DNA of 64,000 bases, taken from NCBI RefSeq assembly GCF_003182195.1, contig NZ_QGTM01000001.1:372001-436000 (forward strand), given 5' to 3'. Shown in pieces: positions 46,228 to 56,783 of this stretch. Each line of letters begins with the position of its first letter. Within the stretch, counting starts at the first letter, position 1. The stretch comes from Halomonas sp. A11-A. Its GTDB lineage: Bacteria > Pseudomonadota > Gammaproteobacteria > Pseudomonadales > Halomonadaceae. Made by a program: the position numbers and the translations under genes. Under the pieces are notes generated by a model. That model was not told where the DNA came from. It worked only from the letters and a program-made list of their open reading frames with translations, and searched no databases.

Positions 46228-47412
46228 ATGAACGAGCCGGTGCTGGTGATCAACTGCGGGTCCTCCTCCATCAAGTATGCGCTGGTGCCGGCGGCTGCCG
46301 ACCAGCCGCGCCTGACCGGCCTGGCCGAGCGGCTGGGCAGCGGCGATGCCCGCCTCAAGGGCGTCGACAGCCGCGGCGAGGCCTTCACCCGCGACCTGGG
46401 TGACGCCGGCCACGTCGAGGCTCTCGCCGCGATCCTCGAGGGACTGGAGGGGCGCCGGCCCGGCGCCGTGGGGCACCGCATCGTCCACGGCGGCGAGCAG
46501 TTCACCCGCGCCGCGCTGATCGACGATGAGGTGGTGGCCGCCATCGAGGCCACCAGCGCGCTCGCGCCGCTGCACAACCCGGCCAACCTCCAGGGGGTCG
46601 CCGCCACCCGCGCGCTGTTTGCCGAACTGCCCCAGGTGGCGGTCTTCGATACCGCCTTCCACCAGAGCCTGCCGCCCCGCGCCTACCGCTATGCCCTGCC
46701 CGAGGCGCTCTATCGCGAGCACGGCATCCGCCGCTACGGCTTCCACGGCACCAGCCATGCCTACGTGAGCGCGCGCGCCGATGCCCTCGCCGGCATCGAA
46801 GGCGGCTGGCTGACCGCCCACCTGGGCAACGGTTGCTCCACCGCCGCGGTGTGGCAGGGGCAGAGCCTCGACACCAGCATGGGCCTCACCCCGCTGGAGG
46901 GGCTCGTCATGGGCACCCGCAGCGGCGACGTCGACCCCGGGCTGCACGCCCACCTGGCCCGCGAGCTGGGCTGGTCCCTCGAGCGCATCAACGATGTCCT
47001 CAACCGAGGTAGCGGCCTGCTCGGGCTCTCCGGGCTCTCCAACGACATGCGCGAGCTGGAGGCCGCCGCCGAGGCGGGCCACGCCGGCGCGGCACTCGCC
47101 GTGGAGGTGTTCTGCTACCGCATCGCCAAGTCCCTGGCCGCCCTCTCCTGCGCCCTGCCCCGCCTGGACGGCATCGTCTTCACCGGCGGCATCGGCGAGA
47201 ATTCGCCACGGGTGCGCGAGCAGGTGGTGGCGCTGCTGCCCCACTTCGGCCTCGCCCTGGACCCCGAGGCCAACCGCGAGACGATTCGCGGCCACGAGGG
47301 CCGCATCGACGCGCCGGCCCCGAACCGCCCCGCCCTGTGGGTGATCCCCACCGACGAGGAGGGCCGCATCGCCGACGAGACCCGCCAGCTGCTGGGAGAG
47401 ACCGCCCGATGA
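46228..47412 (+). CDS. ackA: Acetate kinase
   Basis: AckA interconverts acetyl phosphate and acetate with ADP/ATP. The 394-aa product starts [15 protein letters not shown] and has the second signature [11 protein letters not shown] plus the LGNG and FTGGIGENS segments. It overlaps pta by 4 bases. A short sequence with GACT/AGTC arms (TTAGACTAAAGTCC) about 40 bases upstream may be part of a regulated promoter, but I cannot name the regulator. Confidence 0.97.
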   Translation: MNEPVLVINCGSSSIKYALVPAAADQPRLTGLAERLGSGDARLKGVDSRGEAFTRDLGDAGHVEALAAILEGLEGRRPGAVGHRIVHGGEQFTRAALIDDEVVAAIEATSALAPLHNPANLQGVAATRALFAELPQVAVFDTAFHQSLPPRAYRYALPEALYREHGIRRYGFHGTSHAYVSARADALAGIEGGWLTAHLGNGCSTAAVWQGQSLDTSMGLTPLEGLVMGTRSGDVDPGLHAHLARELGWSLERINDVLNRGSGLLGLSGLSNDMRELEAAAEAGHAGAALAVEVFCYRIAKSLAALSCALPRLDGIVFTGGIGENSPRVREQVVALLPHFGLALDPEANRETIRGHEGRIDAPAPNRPALWVIPTDEEGRIADETRQLLGETAR

Positions 47413-49583
47413 CGCCCCGCCCCGCCCGCCCCGCTCCCCAGGCCATCCTGCTGGTGCCCACCGGCGAGGGCGCCGGCCTCACCTCGGCCTGCCTGGGCCT
47501 GATCCAGGCGCTGGACACCATCGGCCTCAAGGCCGGCTTCCTCAAGCCGCTGCGCCAGGACGAGCTCAACGGCTCGGGGCCGGACCGCTCCTGCGCCCTG
47601 GTCAACAGTACCCTGGGGCTGCGCCCGCCGGCGCCGATCCCCCAGTCCGAGATGGAGCGCCTGCTGCGCCAGGACCGCCTCGACGTGCTGATGGAGCAGG
47701 TGGTGGAGCTCCAGGAGGCCGCCCTCGAGGCCTTCCCGGACGGCGCCCCGGAGCTGCTGGTAATGGAGGGGCTGGTGCCGACGCGCCACGCCAGCTACGC
47801 CGCCCAGGTCAATGCCCAGCTGGCCCACGCGCTGAACGCCCGGATCATCCTAGTGGGCAGCGGCGACCTGGCCGATCCCCAGGCGCTGGCCGAGCAGCTC
47901 GACATGCACGCCCGGGCCTTCGGCGGGGTCGGCTCGGCCCGCACCCTGGGCTGCATCCTGATGCGCATGCACAACATGCCCGGGGGCGAGGACGCCAGTG
48001 GATTGGCCCCCGGTACCGCCGCGCCGGCCCTGGAGGAGGCCCTGCTCGCCGAGCTGCGCCGTCACTCCCCCGCGCTCGCCACCGAACGCTTCCACCTGAT
48101 CGGCATGGTGCCCTACGCCCCGGCGCTCTCCGCCCCGCGGGTGCTGGACGTGGCCCGCGCCCTGGGAGCCCGCTTCCTCAACGAGGGGGAACCCGAGCGG
48201 CGGGTGCTTTCCACCAGCCTCTGCGCGCGTAGCGCCTCCAACGCCCTGCACATCTTCAAGCCCGGCGGGCTGGTGGTGGCCTCCGGCGATCGCGACGACG
48301 TGGTGCTGGCCTCGGCCCTGGCCACCATGAACGGCGTGCCCCTGGCCGGCGTCCTGCTCACCAACGGCTTCATCCCCGGCGACAACATGATCGAGATGTG
48401 CCGCCCGGCGCTGAAGACCGGACTGCCGGTGATCAGCGTCGACACCGACAGCTTCACCACCGCCAAGAACCTCGGCCAGATGGGCAACGACATCCCCATC
48501 GACGACTTCGAGCGCGCCGAGCGGGTGGCCAACTTCGTGGCCGCCCATATCGATCTGCAGTGGCTCAAGGACCACCTGAGCCGCGGCTATACCCGCCGCC
48601 TCTCCCCCTCCGCCTTCCGCCACCAGCTGGTCAAGCTGGCCCAGCAGGCGGACCGGCGTATCATCCTGCCCGAGGGCAGCGAGCCGCGCACCGTGGAGGC
48701 CGCCGCCATCTGCCAGCGTCGCGGCATCGCCCGCTGTGTGCTGCTGGGCAAGCGCGAGGAGATCATGGAGGTGGCCCGCCAGCGCGGCATCGAGCTGCCC
48801 AAGGGGCTCGAGATCATCGACCCGGACAGCATCCGGGCGCGCTACGTGGCGCCCATGGTGGAGAGGCGCGCCGGCAAGGTGAACGCACTCACCGCCGAGG
48901 CCCAGCTCCAGGATAACGTGGTGCTCGGCACCATGATGCTGGCCCTGGACGAGGTGGATGGGCTGGTCTCCGGCGCCATCCACACCACCGCCAACACCGT
49001 GCGCCCGGCCTTCCAGCTGATCAAGACCGCCCCGGGCTACCGCCAGGTCTCCTCGATCTTCTTCATGCTGCTGCCCGAGCAGGTGGTGGTCTACGGCGAC
49101 TGCGCGGTGAATCCCGACCCGGATGCCGAGACCCTGGCGGAGATCGCCATCCAGAGCGCCCGCTCCGCCCAGGCCTTCGGCATCGAGCCGCGGGTGGCAA
49201 TGATCAGCTACTCCACCGGGGAGTCCGGCTCCGGCGCCGACGTGGAGAAGGTGCGTCAGGCCACCCGCCTGGCCCGGGAACGGGCACCCGAACTGCTGAT
49301 CGACGGCCCGCTGCAGTACGACGCCGCCGCCATCGAGAGCGTCGGCCGCCAGAAGGCGCCGGACTCCCCGGTGGCCGGGCGCGCCACGGTGTTCGTCTTC
49401 CCCGACCTCAACACCGGCAACACCACCTACAAGGCGGTGCAGCGCAGCGCCCGGGTGGTCAGCGTCGGCCCCATGCTGCAGGGCCTCAATAAGCCGGTGA
49501 ACGACCTCTCCCGCGGGGCGCTGGTCGATGACATCGTCTACACCATCGCCCTGACCGCCATCCAGGCCGCCCAGGGCGGCTGA
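47409..49583 (+). CDS. pta: Phosphate acetyltransferase (long form)
   Basis: Pta transfers acetyl between CoA and phosphate, working with AckA. The 724-aa product is the long class: an N-terminal AAA/BioD-like domain ([17 protein letters not shown]), a middle DRTGG domain (about residues 225-340) and the C-terminal catalytic domain with [20 protein letters not shown] and [13 protein letters not shown]. The ATG at 47409 overlaps ackA (ATGA). The longer frame from 47337 is in another phase of ackA and rejected. Confidence 0.97.
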   Translation: MTPRPARPAPQAILLVPTGEGAGLTSACLGLIQALDTIGLKAGFLKPLRQDELNGSGPDRSCALVNSTLGLRPPAPIPQSEMERLLRQDRLDVLMEQVVELQEAALEAFPDGAPELLVMEGLVPTRHASYAAQVNAQLAHALNARIILVGSGDLADPQALAEQLDMHARAFGGVGSARTLGCILMRMHNMPGGEDASGLAPGTAAPALEEALLAELRRHSPALATERFHLIGMVPYAPALSAPRVLDVARALGARFLNEGEPERRVLSTSLCARSASNALHIFKPGGLVVASGDRDDVVLASALATMNGVPLAGVLLTNGFIPGDNMIEMCRPALKTGLPVISVDTDSFTTAKNLGQMGNDIPIDDFERAERVANFVAAHIDLQWLKDHLSRGYTRRLSPSAFRHQLVKLAQQADRRIILPEGSEPRTVEAAAICQRRGIARCVLLGKREEIMEVARQRGIELPKGLEIIDPDSIRARYVAPMVERRAGKVNALTAEAQLQDNVVLGTMMLALDEVDGLVSGAIHTTANTVRPAFQLIKTAPGYRQVSSIFFMLLPEQVVVYGDCAVNPDPDAETLAEIAIQSARSAQAFGIEPRVAMISYSTGESGSGADVEKVRQATRLARERAPELLIDGPLQYDAAAIESVGRQKAPDSPVAGRATVFVFPDLNTGNTTYKAVQRSARVVSVGPMLQGLNKPVNDLSRGALVDDIVYTIALTAIQAAQGG

Positions 49584-49691
49584 GGCGGGCCCGGGGCGCG
49601 TCGCCACGGCTGGCCCCGGCCCGGCAATGGGAATATGCTTGAGGTACCCGCGGCCTTGCCGCGCAAGGCTGGAACCAACACGGAGAACGAG

Positions 49692-50846
49692 ATGCCCGGC
49701 CTGCTTCCCGACGTCGACCCCGATGGTCTGCTCGAATACTCGGTGGTCTATACCGACCGCGCCCTGAACCACATGTCCTCCCGCTTCCAGGAGGTGATGC
49801 GCGATATCTCCGGCCAGCTCAAGCGGGTCTACCACGCCCACAGTGCGGTGATCGTGCCCGGCAGCGGCACCTTCGGCATGGAGGCGGTGGCGCGCCAGTT
49901 CGCCAAGGAGCGGCGCTGCCTGGTGATCCGCAACGGCTGGTTCAGCTACCGCTGGAGCCAGATCCTCGAGATGGGCCGCATCCCGGCCGATATCAACGTG
50001 CTCAAGGCGCGCCGCCTCGACGAGAGCAGCCCCGCCTCGCCCTTCGCCCCGGCGCCCATCGAGGAGGTGATCGAGGCGATCCGCGACCAGCAGCCGGACA
50101 TCATCTTCATGCCCCACGTGGAGACCGCCGCGGGGATCATCCTGCCCGACGACTACATCCGCCAGGTGGCCGATGCCATCCATCAGGAGGGTGGCCTGCT
50201 GGTGCTCGACTGCATCGCCTCCGGCGCCATCTGGGTCGACATGCAGGACCTCGGCGTCGATGTGCTGGTCAGCGCCCCCCAGAAGGGCTGGAGCGCCTCG
50301 CCCTGCTGCGCCATGGTGATGCTCTCGCGCCAGGCCCGCGAGGTCATCGACGACACCACCAGCTCGAGCTTCGCCTGCGACCTCAAGAAGTGGCTCACCA
50401 TCATGGAAACCTACGAGGGCGGCGGCCACGCCTACCACGCCACCCTGCCCACCGACGGGCTGGTGACGCTTCGCGACGTGATGGTCGAGATAGAGGCCTA
50501 TGGCCTGGAGAAGGTGCGCGACGAGCAGCAGGCGCTGGGCGACGGCGTCCGCGAGCTGCTGGCAGAGTTCGGCTATCGGAGCGTGGCGGCCCCCGGCTTC
50601 GAGGCCCCCGGCGTGGTGGTCAGCTACACCGATGACGCCGGCCTGGTCGGCAAGTTTGCCGAGGCGGGCCTGCAGGTGGCCGGCGGCGTGCAGCTGATGT
50701 GCGACGAGGGCGAGGGCTTCCTGACCTTCCGCATCGGCCTGTTCGGCCTGGAGAAGCTCCACGACCGCGAGCGCAGCCTGGCCCACCTGCGCGGTGCCCT
50801 CGAGACCATCGCCCGGGCGCAACCGGTACCCCCCGGCGAGGCCTGA
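49692..50846 (+). CDS. Class V aminotransferase (alanine-glyoxylate/serine-glyoxylate type)
   Basis: The 384-aa PLP enzyme has the substrate-side SGTFGMEAV near residue 59, the PLP-contacting DCIASGAIWVD and the Schiff-base Lys in SAPQKGWSASPCC. The group transfers amino groups between alanine, serine or related donors and glyoxylate or pyruvate; the true pair is unknown. It follows pta by 108 bases. The start at 49692 has GGAG; an earlier in-frame ATG at 49635 lies in the leader. Confidence 0.85.
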   Translation: MPGLLPDVDPDGLLEYSVVYTDRALNHMSSRFQEVMRDISGQLKRVYHAHSAVIVPGSGTFGMEAVARQFAKERRCLVIRNGWFSYRWSQILEMGRIPADINVLKARRLDESSPASPFAPAPIEEVIEAIRDQQPDIIFMPHVETAAGIILPDDYIRQVADAIHQEGGLLVLDCIASGAIWVDMQDLGVDVLVSAPQKGWSASPCCAMVMLSRQAREVIDDTTSSSFACDLKKWLTIMETYEGGGHAYHATLPTDGLVTLRDVMVEIEAYGLEKVRDEQQALGDGVRELLAEFGYRSVAAPGFEAPGVVVSYTDDAGLVGKFAEAGLQVAGGVQLMCDEGEGFLTFRIGLFGLEKLHDRERSLAHLRGALETIARAQPVPPGEA

Positions 50847-50882
50847 TAGGGCCAGCCTGCAACGACAAAGCCCACCATAAGA

Positions 50883-50910
50883 AGAGGGGCGGCCAACTGG
50901 CCGCCCCTCT
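50883..50910. terminator. Bidirectional terminator
   Basis: AGAGGGGCGGCC-AACT-GGCCGCCCCTCT is a perfect 12-bp stem with a 4-base loop between the convergent aminotransferase and CBS-domain genes. Confidence 0.7.
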
Positions 50911-50970
50911 CGTGTTTGCGTAGCTCGTATTTGCGTAGTTCGTGCTTGTTTAGCTCGTGCTTGCGTTGCG
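50911..50970. repeat. Four tandem 15-bp repeats
   Basis: Four consecutive 15-base units close to CGTGCTTGCGTAGCT differ at two to five positions each. They lie between the terminator and the CBS gene stop, outside any supported gene. Likely a variable minisatellite. Confidence 0.8.
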
Positions 50971-50990
50971 CGCCGGAGCCGCGCCGAGCC

Positions 50991-51674
50991 TCAGAGGCTG
51001 CCGACGCCGCGCGGCACGAAGCCGAGGTTGTTGTCGACCTCCTTGACGCCCGCGGTATTCTCGGCGGCCACCTGCACGGCCATCTTCTCCTGCTGGTTCT
51101 CGACCAGGCCCCACAGCTGCACCTTGCCGTCGGAGACCATGACGTTGATCCGGTCGACCAGCACGCCGGTGTTGGCGTCGACCTCCTTGAGGATGGCCTC
51201 GCGGATCTCGCGGTCATCCGCGGTCACGCTGGCCTCGGTGGCCACCACGGAGAAGCCGCGCAGCAGGTTGGAGCGGCTGACGATGCCCACCAGCTTGCCC
51301 TCCTGAACCACCGGCACCCGCTTGATGTGATGCTTCTCGAGCAGCCGCGAGATCTTGTGCAGCGGCATGTCGCCTGCGATGGTGATCGGGTCCTTGGTCA
51401 TGATCTCGTGGGCACGGCGACCGTGGGACTTCACGTAATCGGCGGCGTCGTGGCCGGCGAACAGCTTCAGCCACCAGGACTTGCGGCGCGCGGTGTCGTT
51501 CTCCACCCGGCGCATCAGGTCACCCTCGCTGACGATGCCGAGCACCTTGCCACCATCATCCACGACGGGGACCGCGCTGATGCCGTGCTCCAGCAGCAGG
51601 CTGGCGATCTCGCGCACCTCGCTGTCCGGCGACACGGTGACGACGTTCTGGGTCATGACATCTGCAGCTTGCAT
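50991..51674 (-). CDS. CBS-domain pair with C-terminal BON domain
   Basis: The 227-aa cytosolic protein has two CBS domains (about residues 5-60, GIVSEGDLMRR, and 90-145, GIVSRSNLLRG) that form a nucleotide-sensing Bateman module, and a C-terminal BON domain (about 150-220) with LWGLVENQQEK. Such proteins may sense adenylates or bind membranes. Partner unknown. It is monocistronic. Confidence 0.9.
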   Translation of the reverse strand: MQAADVMTQNVVTVSPDSEVREIASLLLEHGISAVPVVDDGGKVLGIVSEGDLMRRVENDTARRKSWWLKLFAGHDAADYVKSHGRRAHEIMTKDPITIAGDMPLHKISRLLEKHHIKRVPVVQEGKLVGIVSRSNLLRGFSVVATEASVTADDREIREAILKEVDANTGVLVDRINVMVSDGKVQLWGLVENQQEKMAVQVAAENTAGVKEVDNNLGFVPRGVGSL

Positions 51675-51786
51675 CGGGCGTTCTCCACGGATTTATGGGA
51701 ATACACCCTGAAGATAGCAACTTGCCGGCGGCGACGCATTGACCGGGGCCGGGTTTGCTGGACGCCGTTTCAACCCTTGCCCCGGT

Positions 51787-53352
51787 TCAGTCTGCCTGGC
51801 CCGCCCCCTCGGCATGGACCCGCTCCACGTCGACGATCCGCGAACGGCTCATCACTACCTTCCAGCGCTGCAGGGTCGGCGGCCGGTCGCCCTGCACCTC
51901 GCGAATCACAAGGTTGATCAGATGGCGCTTCTCCACCTCCTCGCGCACCACCTGCCCCTCCTCCAGCCGGTAGACCCGGTGGCTGCCCTTGTCCATCAGC
52001 CGCGCCAGCGGCGAGAGGTCCAGGGTCAGGGTCTCGCGGGTGTGCTCGTAGCCGCTGAGGAAGCGCGTCGGTGACATCCGCGAGCGGGAGCGATAGTGCA
52101 GCACCACCTCCTCGCGCTGGGCCACGTTACGCTTGCGTACCCGCTGGATCTCCTCGTCCAGCTTGAGGAAACGCTGATAGTCGAACCACTCGAGCTGGTG
52201 GCCCACCGTCACGTTGCGGGTGGGGTCCAGGTACTGGCGCCGCCACTTGGGCCGTCCCCGGCGCAGGAGGCGCCACAGGGTGTTGCGCAGGTCGTCCTTG
52301 AACACCTCGCGCAGGGCATAGATCACCGCCATGGCCAGCACGAAGAGCGCTGTGATATCGGACAGGGCGTCACGCACCCGCAAGAGCCCCAGCGAGACGA
52401 ACACCATCACCACCGCGGTGGCCAGCGCCTTGACCGCCTTCTGCTCCCCCCCGCCGAGCTCCTGGGTCTTCTGCTTGAGGGTCACCGGGTACTCGATCAG
52501 CCGGCGCAGCAGGCGCATCTTGTTGGACATCCGCGTCGGGTCCCGGGTCACCCGCTCGGAGTTGTACTCCTGGGCCTCGCGGTACGCCCCCTCGTCCCGG
52601 CAGATCGTGATCAGGCGCTCGCGGATCTGCCGGAAGCGCGGGCCGCGCGGCAGGCTGGCCACCAGCGCCAGCAGGCGCTGCTCGGTGAACCAGGAGAGAT
52701 AGTTGTCGATGGTGACGTAGTAGCGGCTGAGGCTCTCCTCGGCGGGCTCCTGGCGACGCAGCCGCTTGAGGATCCCGGTGGCAAGCTCGGCGTGCTCCTC
52801 CAGCCGCGTCTCCAGGGAGGCCTCCTCCTTCTGCCCCTCGCGCTCCTTCGCCTGGCCGCCGGCGGGCTTGTGCGTGTCGTTGGCGGCCTGGGCGCTCGGC
52901 GTGCCGGGTGCGGGCCTCTCCCTGGCAGCCGGGGCGCTCTCCTTGCCGCTCGCCCCCTTCTCCTTGCCGACAGCACCCTTCTCCTTGCCGGCGGCGGCCT
53001 TCTCGGCCCGGCGCACCCGACGGGCGGCGTCCAGCAGCGGCTGGTTGGAGCCCTCGAGGGCCACCACGTACTGGTAGGCGTAGAGGCTCATCCCTAGGCG
53101 GTACTGCGCCGGGTCGAGGCGCCCCCGTTCAGCCAGCCGGCTGAGCACCAGCGGCAGCCGATAGCGGTCGCTGTAGTAGGTGCGCTTGACGTGGATCGCC
53201 GCGTGGTAGAAGGCCTCCTCGGCGAGCACCTGGGGACCGAGCCCCAGCTCCCCGGGCACGAACAGGTAGAGATCCAGCTGGTGGGAGGTCTCCTCCTGCA
53301 GCACCCGGGAGATGCGCAGGGAGAGCGCATCCGCGCGATCCACGCTGATCAT
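51787..53352 (-). CDS. Unrecognised two-helix membrane protein coupled to an MscS-family channel
   Basis: The 521-aa product has a long soluble N-terminal half, two hydrophobic helices near residues 310-350 (ALATAVVMVFVSLGLLR and SDITALFVLAMAVIYAL) and a soluble C-terminal part rich in Arg/Glu. Residues 117-178 are a low-complexity Lys/Ala/Gly/Glu insert with repeats of GKEKGA. No named family is recognised. Its ATG overlaps the stop of the upstream MscS-type channel gene by 4 bases, so the two are made together; a regulatory subunit of the channel is one possibility. Confidence 0.7.
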   Translation of the reverse strand: MISVDRADALSLRISRVLQEETSHQLDLYLFVPGELGLGPQVLAEEAFYHAAIHVKRTYYSDRYRLPLVLSRLAERGRLDPAQYRLGMSLYAYQYVVALEGSNQPLLDAARRVRRAEKAAAGKEKGAVGKEKGASGKESAPAARERPAPGTPSAQAANDTHKPAGGQAKEREGQKEEASLETRLEEHAELATGILKRLRRQEPAEESLSRYYVTIDNYLSWFTEQRLLALVASLPRGPRFRQIRERLITICRDEGAYREAQEYNSERVTRDPTRMSNKMRLLRRLIEYPVTLKQKTQELGGGEQKAVKALATAVVMVFVSLGLLRVRDALSDITALFVLAMAVIYALREVFKDDLRNTLWRLLRRGRPKWRRQYLDPTRNVTVGHQLEWFDYQRFLKLDEEIQRVRKRNVAQREEVVLHYRSRSRMSPTRFLSGYEHTRETLTLDLSPLARLMDKGSHRVYRLEEGQVVREEVEKRHLINLVIREVQGDRPPTLQRWKVVMSRSRIVDVERVHAEGAGQAD

Positions 53353-55691
53353 TGGCCGGGATCCGGTGAGGCACCGCGGGGGTTGGTATCGCCCTCGGGG
53401 TCAGCCACCAGGGCCTCACCGGGCTCGCGCCCGGCGGCGTCGCGAAGGGCACCGGCGGACTCGGTGGCCCGGGCGATGCCCTCGTCGCTGCCGTCCAGGC
53501 GGCCGCCGCCGCGGCCCTGCATGCTGATGTTGAGGCGCGGCATAGCCAGGTCGAGGCCCTGTTCCTCCATGCGCTGCTTGAGCAACAGATTGAAGGCGCG
53601 GGCCACGTCCCACTGCATCTCGGGGGCGGTGCGAAAGCGCATGCGCAGCACCGGGCAGCCCTCCTCGAAGGCCTGGATGCCCTGCATCTCCAGCGGCGAC
53701 CAGATGTAGTGGCGCATCATCGGATCCTGGCGCAGCGCCTGGGCGGTCTCCTGCATCAGGCTGATGGCATCGTCGATCTTCATCTCATGGGGGATGCGGA
53801 TGCGCATCAGGGCGATGCCAAACTGGCGCGACATGTTGTGGATCGAGGAGATGCGGCTGAAGGTGACGATATGGAGCACCCCGTCCAGATCGCGCAGGCG
53901 CACGGTGCGCAGGGCCAGCCCCTCCACCGTGCCCATGTGGCCGTTGATCTCGACGAAATCGTCCACCGCCAGCGCGTCCTCGATGATGATGAAGATGCCG
54001 GTGATCAGGTCCTGCACCAGGGTCTGGGCGCCGAAGCCGATGGCCAGGCCGATCACACCGGCACCGGCCAGCAGCGGGGTGACGTTCACGCCGAGGTTGG
54101 CCAGGCCGGCGATGGCGGCAATGATCACGATGGTGGTGAAGATGATGTTGCGGATCATCGGGGTGATGGTCTGGACCCGGGCCTGGTTGACCCGCCGCCC
54201 GCGGGTGCGCGCCGGACTGGTCATGGCGCGCTGGATGGCGGTATCGGCGAAGATCCACGCCAGCCAGGCCAGCAGCACGGTGAAGGCCATGGCCAGCAAC
54301 GCCTGGCCGATACGCGCACTGGCCACCCCCTGCTGGCCGATACCGATCAGCGACCCGCCCCACACCTGGGTGGAGAGCTCGGCGAAGGCCAGCCAGGTAG
54401 CGGCGTGGGCCAGCACATAGCCGAAGCGCTCCAGGCGCTGGCGATACTGGCTGATCCGGCGGCGCTGGTAGCGCTTGCTGCGCCGCTCCCCGTGGCGCCG
54501 CAGCAGCCCGGTGACCACCAGCGCCAGCACCAGCAGCGAGGCGGAGATGATCGAGCGGGCCAGCGCCGTGCCCACGTCGCCGCCGGTGACGATGATCGCC
54601 ACCAGCGAGCCGCCCACCAGCAGCAGCGCGGGCACGTGCCACAGGTTGCCGACCACGGCCACCACGCTGGCACTGCCGCTGTGGTCGCGGCGCTCGCGCC
54701 AGGGGCGGTTTCTGATGATGTGCTGGATGGGGCGCTGGAAGCGCAGGATGAAGCGAATGCTGAGCAGCGCGGCCAGCATGTTGGCCAGCACCGAGAGCAG
54801 GCCGGCCAGCTCGTCGCCGATCAGGTCGGTCAGGCGTCCGGAGTTGAAGGCATCGCCCAGCGCGATCAGCGCGCCGATCACGAACAGCGGCCGCAGCGCG
54901 CGCTGCTGCAGGATCTGCACCGCCACGAAGCGATGCCCGCGGGTAAACACCGAGACGAAGGTCTCCACCACCACCGAGAGGGTACGACCACACAGGGCGA
55001 TATAGGCCACCACCAGGGCCATGGTGCGACCGGAGCTCTCCGGGATCAGCTGCGCCATGCCCAGCACCAGGAAGAAGGCCAGCGCCCAGGGCAGCATGCG
55101 GCGCAGGAAATGCACGGTGAGCAGCCAGGCCCGCGGGTCCCGAGGCAGGTCCAGCGGCCAGCCGCGGCGGCGCGCCAGCAGGCGCCCCAGGGCGATCAGG
55201 ATCACCAGCAGGCCGACCCAGATGCCCAACAGCACGGCGCCCTCCACCAGGAAACGCATCAGCTCGGCATTGCCGGTGCCGGTCACCAGGCCGCTGAGAT
55301 CCTCCCAGCCCTGCTCCAGCTGCTCCTGCCACTGGTCGATGGGCGAGTGCCCCGCTTCGGCCTGGTCGCCCAGGTCGCTCAGGGTCTCGGCCAGGGCCCC
55401 GAGCAGCCCCTGACGCGGCGCCAGGGTCGCCTCCTCGACCGCCCCGCCGTGAACCACCTGCAGCTCGCGCAGCCCCTCCAGCAGCTGGCCGCGACGCTCG
55501 GCGTCCTCCAGGGTGGCGATCACCTGCTCGAGGGATTCCTGGAACGCCTGGGGGTCATGCTCGGCGGCGGCCTCCCCGCCGCCAACCAGCCCCGGCAGGC
55601 CGAGCTGCTGAGCCTGAACGGGCGGCGCCAGCAGGAGCAGCAGCAGCCAGGCCAGACAGGTGAAGAGGCTTCGGCGCAGTGGTAGGGACAT
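53349..55691 (-). CDS. Large MscS-family mechanosensitive channel
   Basis: The 780-aa protein has a signal peptide (cut near PPVQAQ), a periplasmic coiled region (about 40-150), around ten helices and the MscS core: pore helix segment AGAGVIGLAIGFGAQTLVQD, then DFVEINGHMGTVEGL and a beta/alpha C-terminal vestibule. It resembles YbiO/MscK-type channels that vent solutes under hypoosmotic shock. The start at 55691 gives the signal peptide; the frame upstream to 56300 is antisense to the amidoligase gene and rejected. The last 60 residues are a disordered Gly/Glu tail. Confidence 0.9.
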   Translation of the reverse strand: MSLPLRRSLFTCLAWLLLLLLAPPVQAQQLGLPGLVGGGEAAAEHDPQAFQESLEQVIATLEDAERRGQLLEGLRELQVVHGGAVEEATLAPRQGLLGALAETLSDLGDQAEAGHSPIDQWQEQLEQGWEDLSGLVTGTGNAELMRFLVEGAVLLGIWVGLLVILIALGRLLARRRGWPLDLPRDPRAWLLTVHFLRRMLPWALAFFLVLGMAQLIPESSGRTMALVVAYIALCGRTLSVVVETFVSVFTRGHRFVAVQILQQRALRPLFVIGALIALGDAFNSGRLTDLIGDELAGLLSVLANMLAALLSIRFILRFQRPIQHIIRNRPWRERRDHSGSASVVAVVGNLWHVPALLLVGGSLVAIIVTGGDVGTALARSIISASLLVLALVVTGLLRRHGERRSKRYQRRRISQYRQRLERFGYVLAHAATWLAFAELSTQVWGGSLIGIGQQGVASARIGQALLAMAFTVLLAWLAWIFADTAIQRAMTSPARTRGRRVNQARVQTITPMIRNIIFTTIVIIAAIAGLANLGVNVTPLLAGAGVIGLAIGFGAQTLVQDLITGIFIIIEDALAVDDFVEINGHMGTVEGLALRTVRLRDLDGVLHIVTFSRISSIHNMSRQFGIALMRIRIPHEMKIDDAISLMQETAQALRQDPMMRHYIWSPLEMQGIQAFEEGCPVLRMRFRTAPEMQWDVARAFNLLLKQRMEEQGLDLAMPRLNISMQGRGGGRLDGSDEGIARATESAGALRDAAGREPGEALVADPEGDTNPRGASPDPGQ

Positions 55692-55775
55692 CGTTTCTCC
55701 GTGTTCGGTCGGCGACGCTGGCCGCTGATATGTTAGGCTCCTCATGAGCCCATCGGTCACGCACAGGATGCCGCC

Positions 55776-56783
55776 ATGACGCCCCTCCCGCCACCCGAGC
55801 CCCGCAATCCCGATGGCGAGACCCGCCGCGTCGGGGTCGAGATCGAGTTCGCCGGGCTGCCGCCCCGCGACACCGCCGAGCTGGTGCGCGAGCTGTTCGG
55901 CGGCGAACTGACGGTCGTGAGCCCCCACCGTCTCAAGGTTCAGGGAACCCGCTGGGGCGATTTCGTCATCGAGCTCGATACCCAGTATGCCCATCCCGAC
56001 AGCGAGGTGCTCGACGCCCGGCCGAAGGACGACACCGAGTGGGAGCGCCAGCGCCACCAGATGCGCGTGGACTTCCACACCCGCACCCGGGAGCTGATCG
56101 GCGATGTGGTCACGGGCCTGGTGCCCACCGAGATCGTCTGCCCGCCAGTGCCCTGGGACGAGCTCGAGGAGCTCGATGCCCTCTTCGACGCCCTGCGCCA
56201 GCACGGCGCCAAGGGCACCGACGCAAGCCTCCTGTACGGCTTCGGCCTGCACCTCAACCCGGAGGTGGCGAGCCTCTCGGTAGAGAGCCTGCTGGACCAC
56301 CTACGCGCCTACCTGCTCACCGCCGAGTGGCTGCGCGAGCAGATCGACGTGGACATCACTCGCGAGGTGCTGCCCCACGCCAACCCCTTCCCCAAGCCCT
56401 ATGCGCTGAAGGTGCTCGACCCCCAGTATGCGCCGGATCTCGACACCCTGATCGGCGACTATCTCGAGGACAACCCGACCCGCAACCGCGAGCTCGACAT
56501 GACCCCGCTGTTCGCCCACCTGCGGCCGGACTTTCCCCACGAGCTGTTCCACAACAAGCTGGTCAAGGCCCGCCCGACCTTCCACTACCGGCTGCCCGAT
56601 GCGCGGCTCTCCGAGCCCGGCTGGGGCTCGGTGAAGGAGTGGAATCGCTGGCTCGAGGTGGAGAAGCTGGCCGCCGACAAGGCGCTGCTGGCCAAGCGCA
56701 GCGCCGGCTACGTGGCCAAGCACACCCGCTCGCTGCTGGCCAGGCTGTGGCTGCGCATGCGCGGCTGGGCGGGCACCTCGTGA
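55776..56783 (+). CDS. Amidoligase family protein (glutamine-synthetase-like fold)
   Basis: The 335-aa product matches the amidoligase group (COOH-NH2 ligases). Visible marks: GVEIEFAGL near the start (metal-binding Glu pair), GDFVIELDTQY, VPTEIVCPP and LYGFGLHLNPEV. Such enzymes use ATP to form an amide between a carboxyl and an amine, and are found with class I glutaminases in small operons predicted to modify peptides or cell-wall components. The next gene is exactly such a glutaminase, overlapping by 4 bases. Substrate unknown. Confidence 0.85.
   Translation: MTPLPPPEPRNPDGETRRVGVEIEFAGLPPRDTAELVRELFGGELTVVSPHRLKVQGTRWGDFVIELDTQYAHPDSEVLDARPKDDTEWERQRHQMRVDFHTRTRELIGDVVTGLVPTEIVCPPVPWDELEELDALFDALRQHGAKGTDASLLYGFGLHLNPEVASLSVESLLDHLRAYLLTAEWLREQIDVDITREVLPHANPFPKPYALKVLDPQYAPDLDTLIGDYLEDNPTRNRELDMTPLFAHLRPDFPHELFHNKLVKARPTFHYRLPDARLSEPGWGSVKEWNRWLEVEKLAADKALLAKRSAGYVAKHTRSLLARLWLRMRGWAGTS

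Noticed and set aside
55692-56300. Upstream extension of the MscS channel frame
   Set aside because: It is antisense to the amidoligase gene and would place the signal peptide in the middle of the protein.
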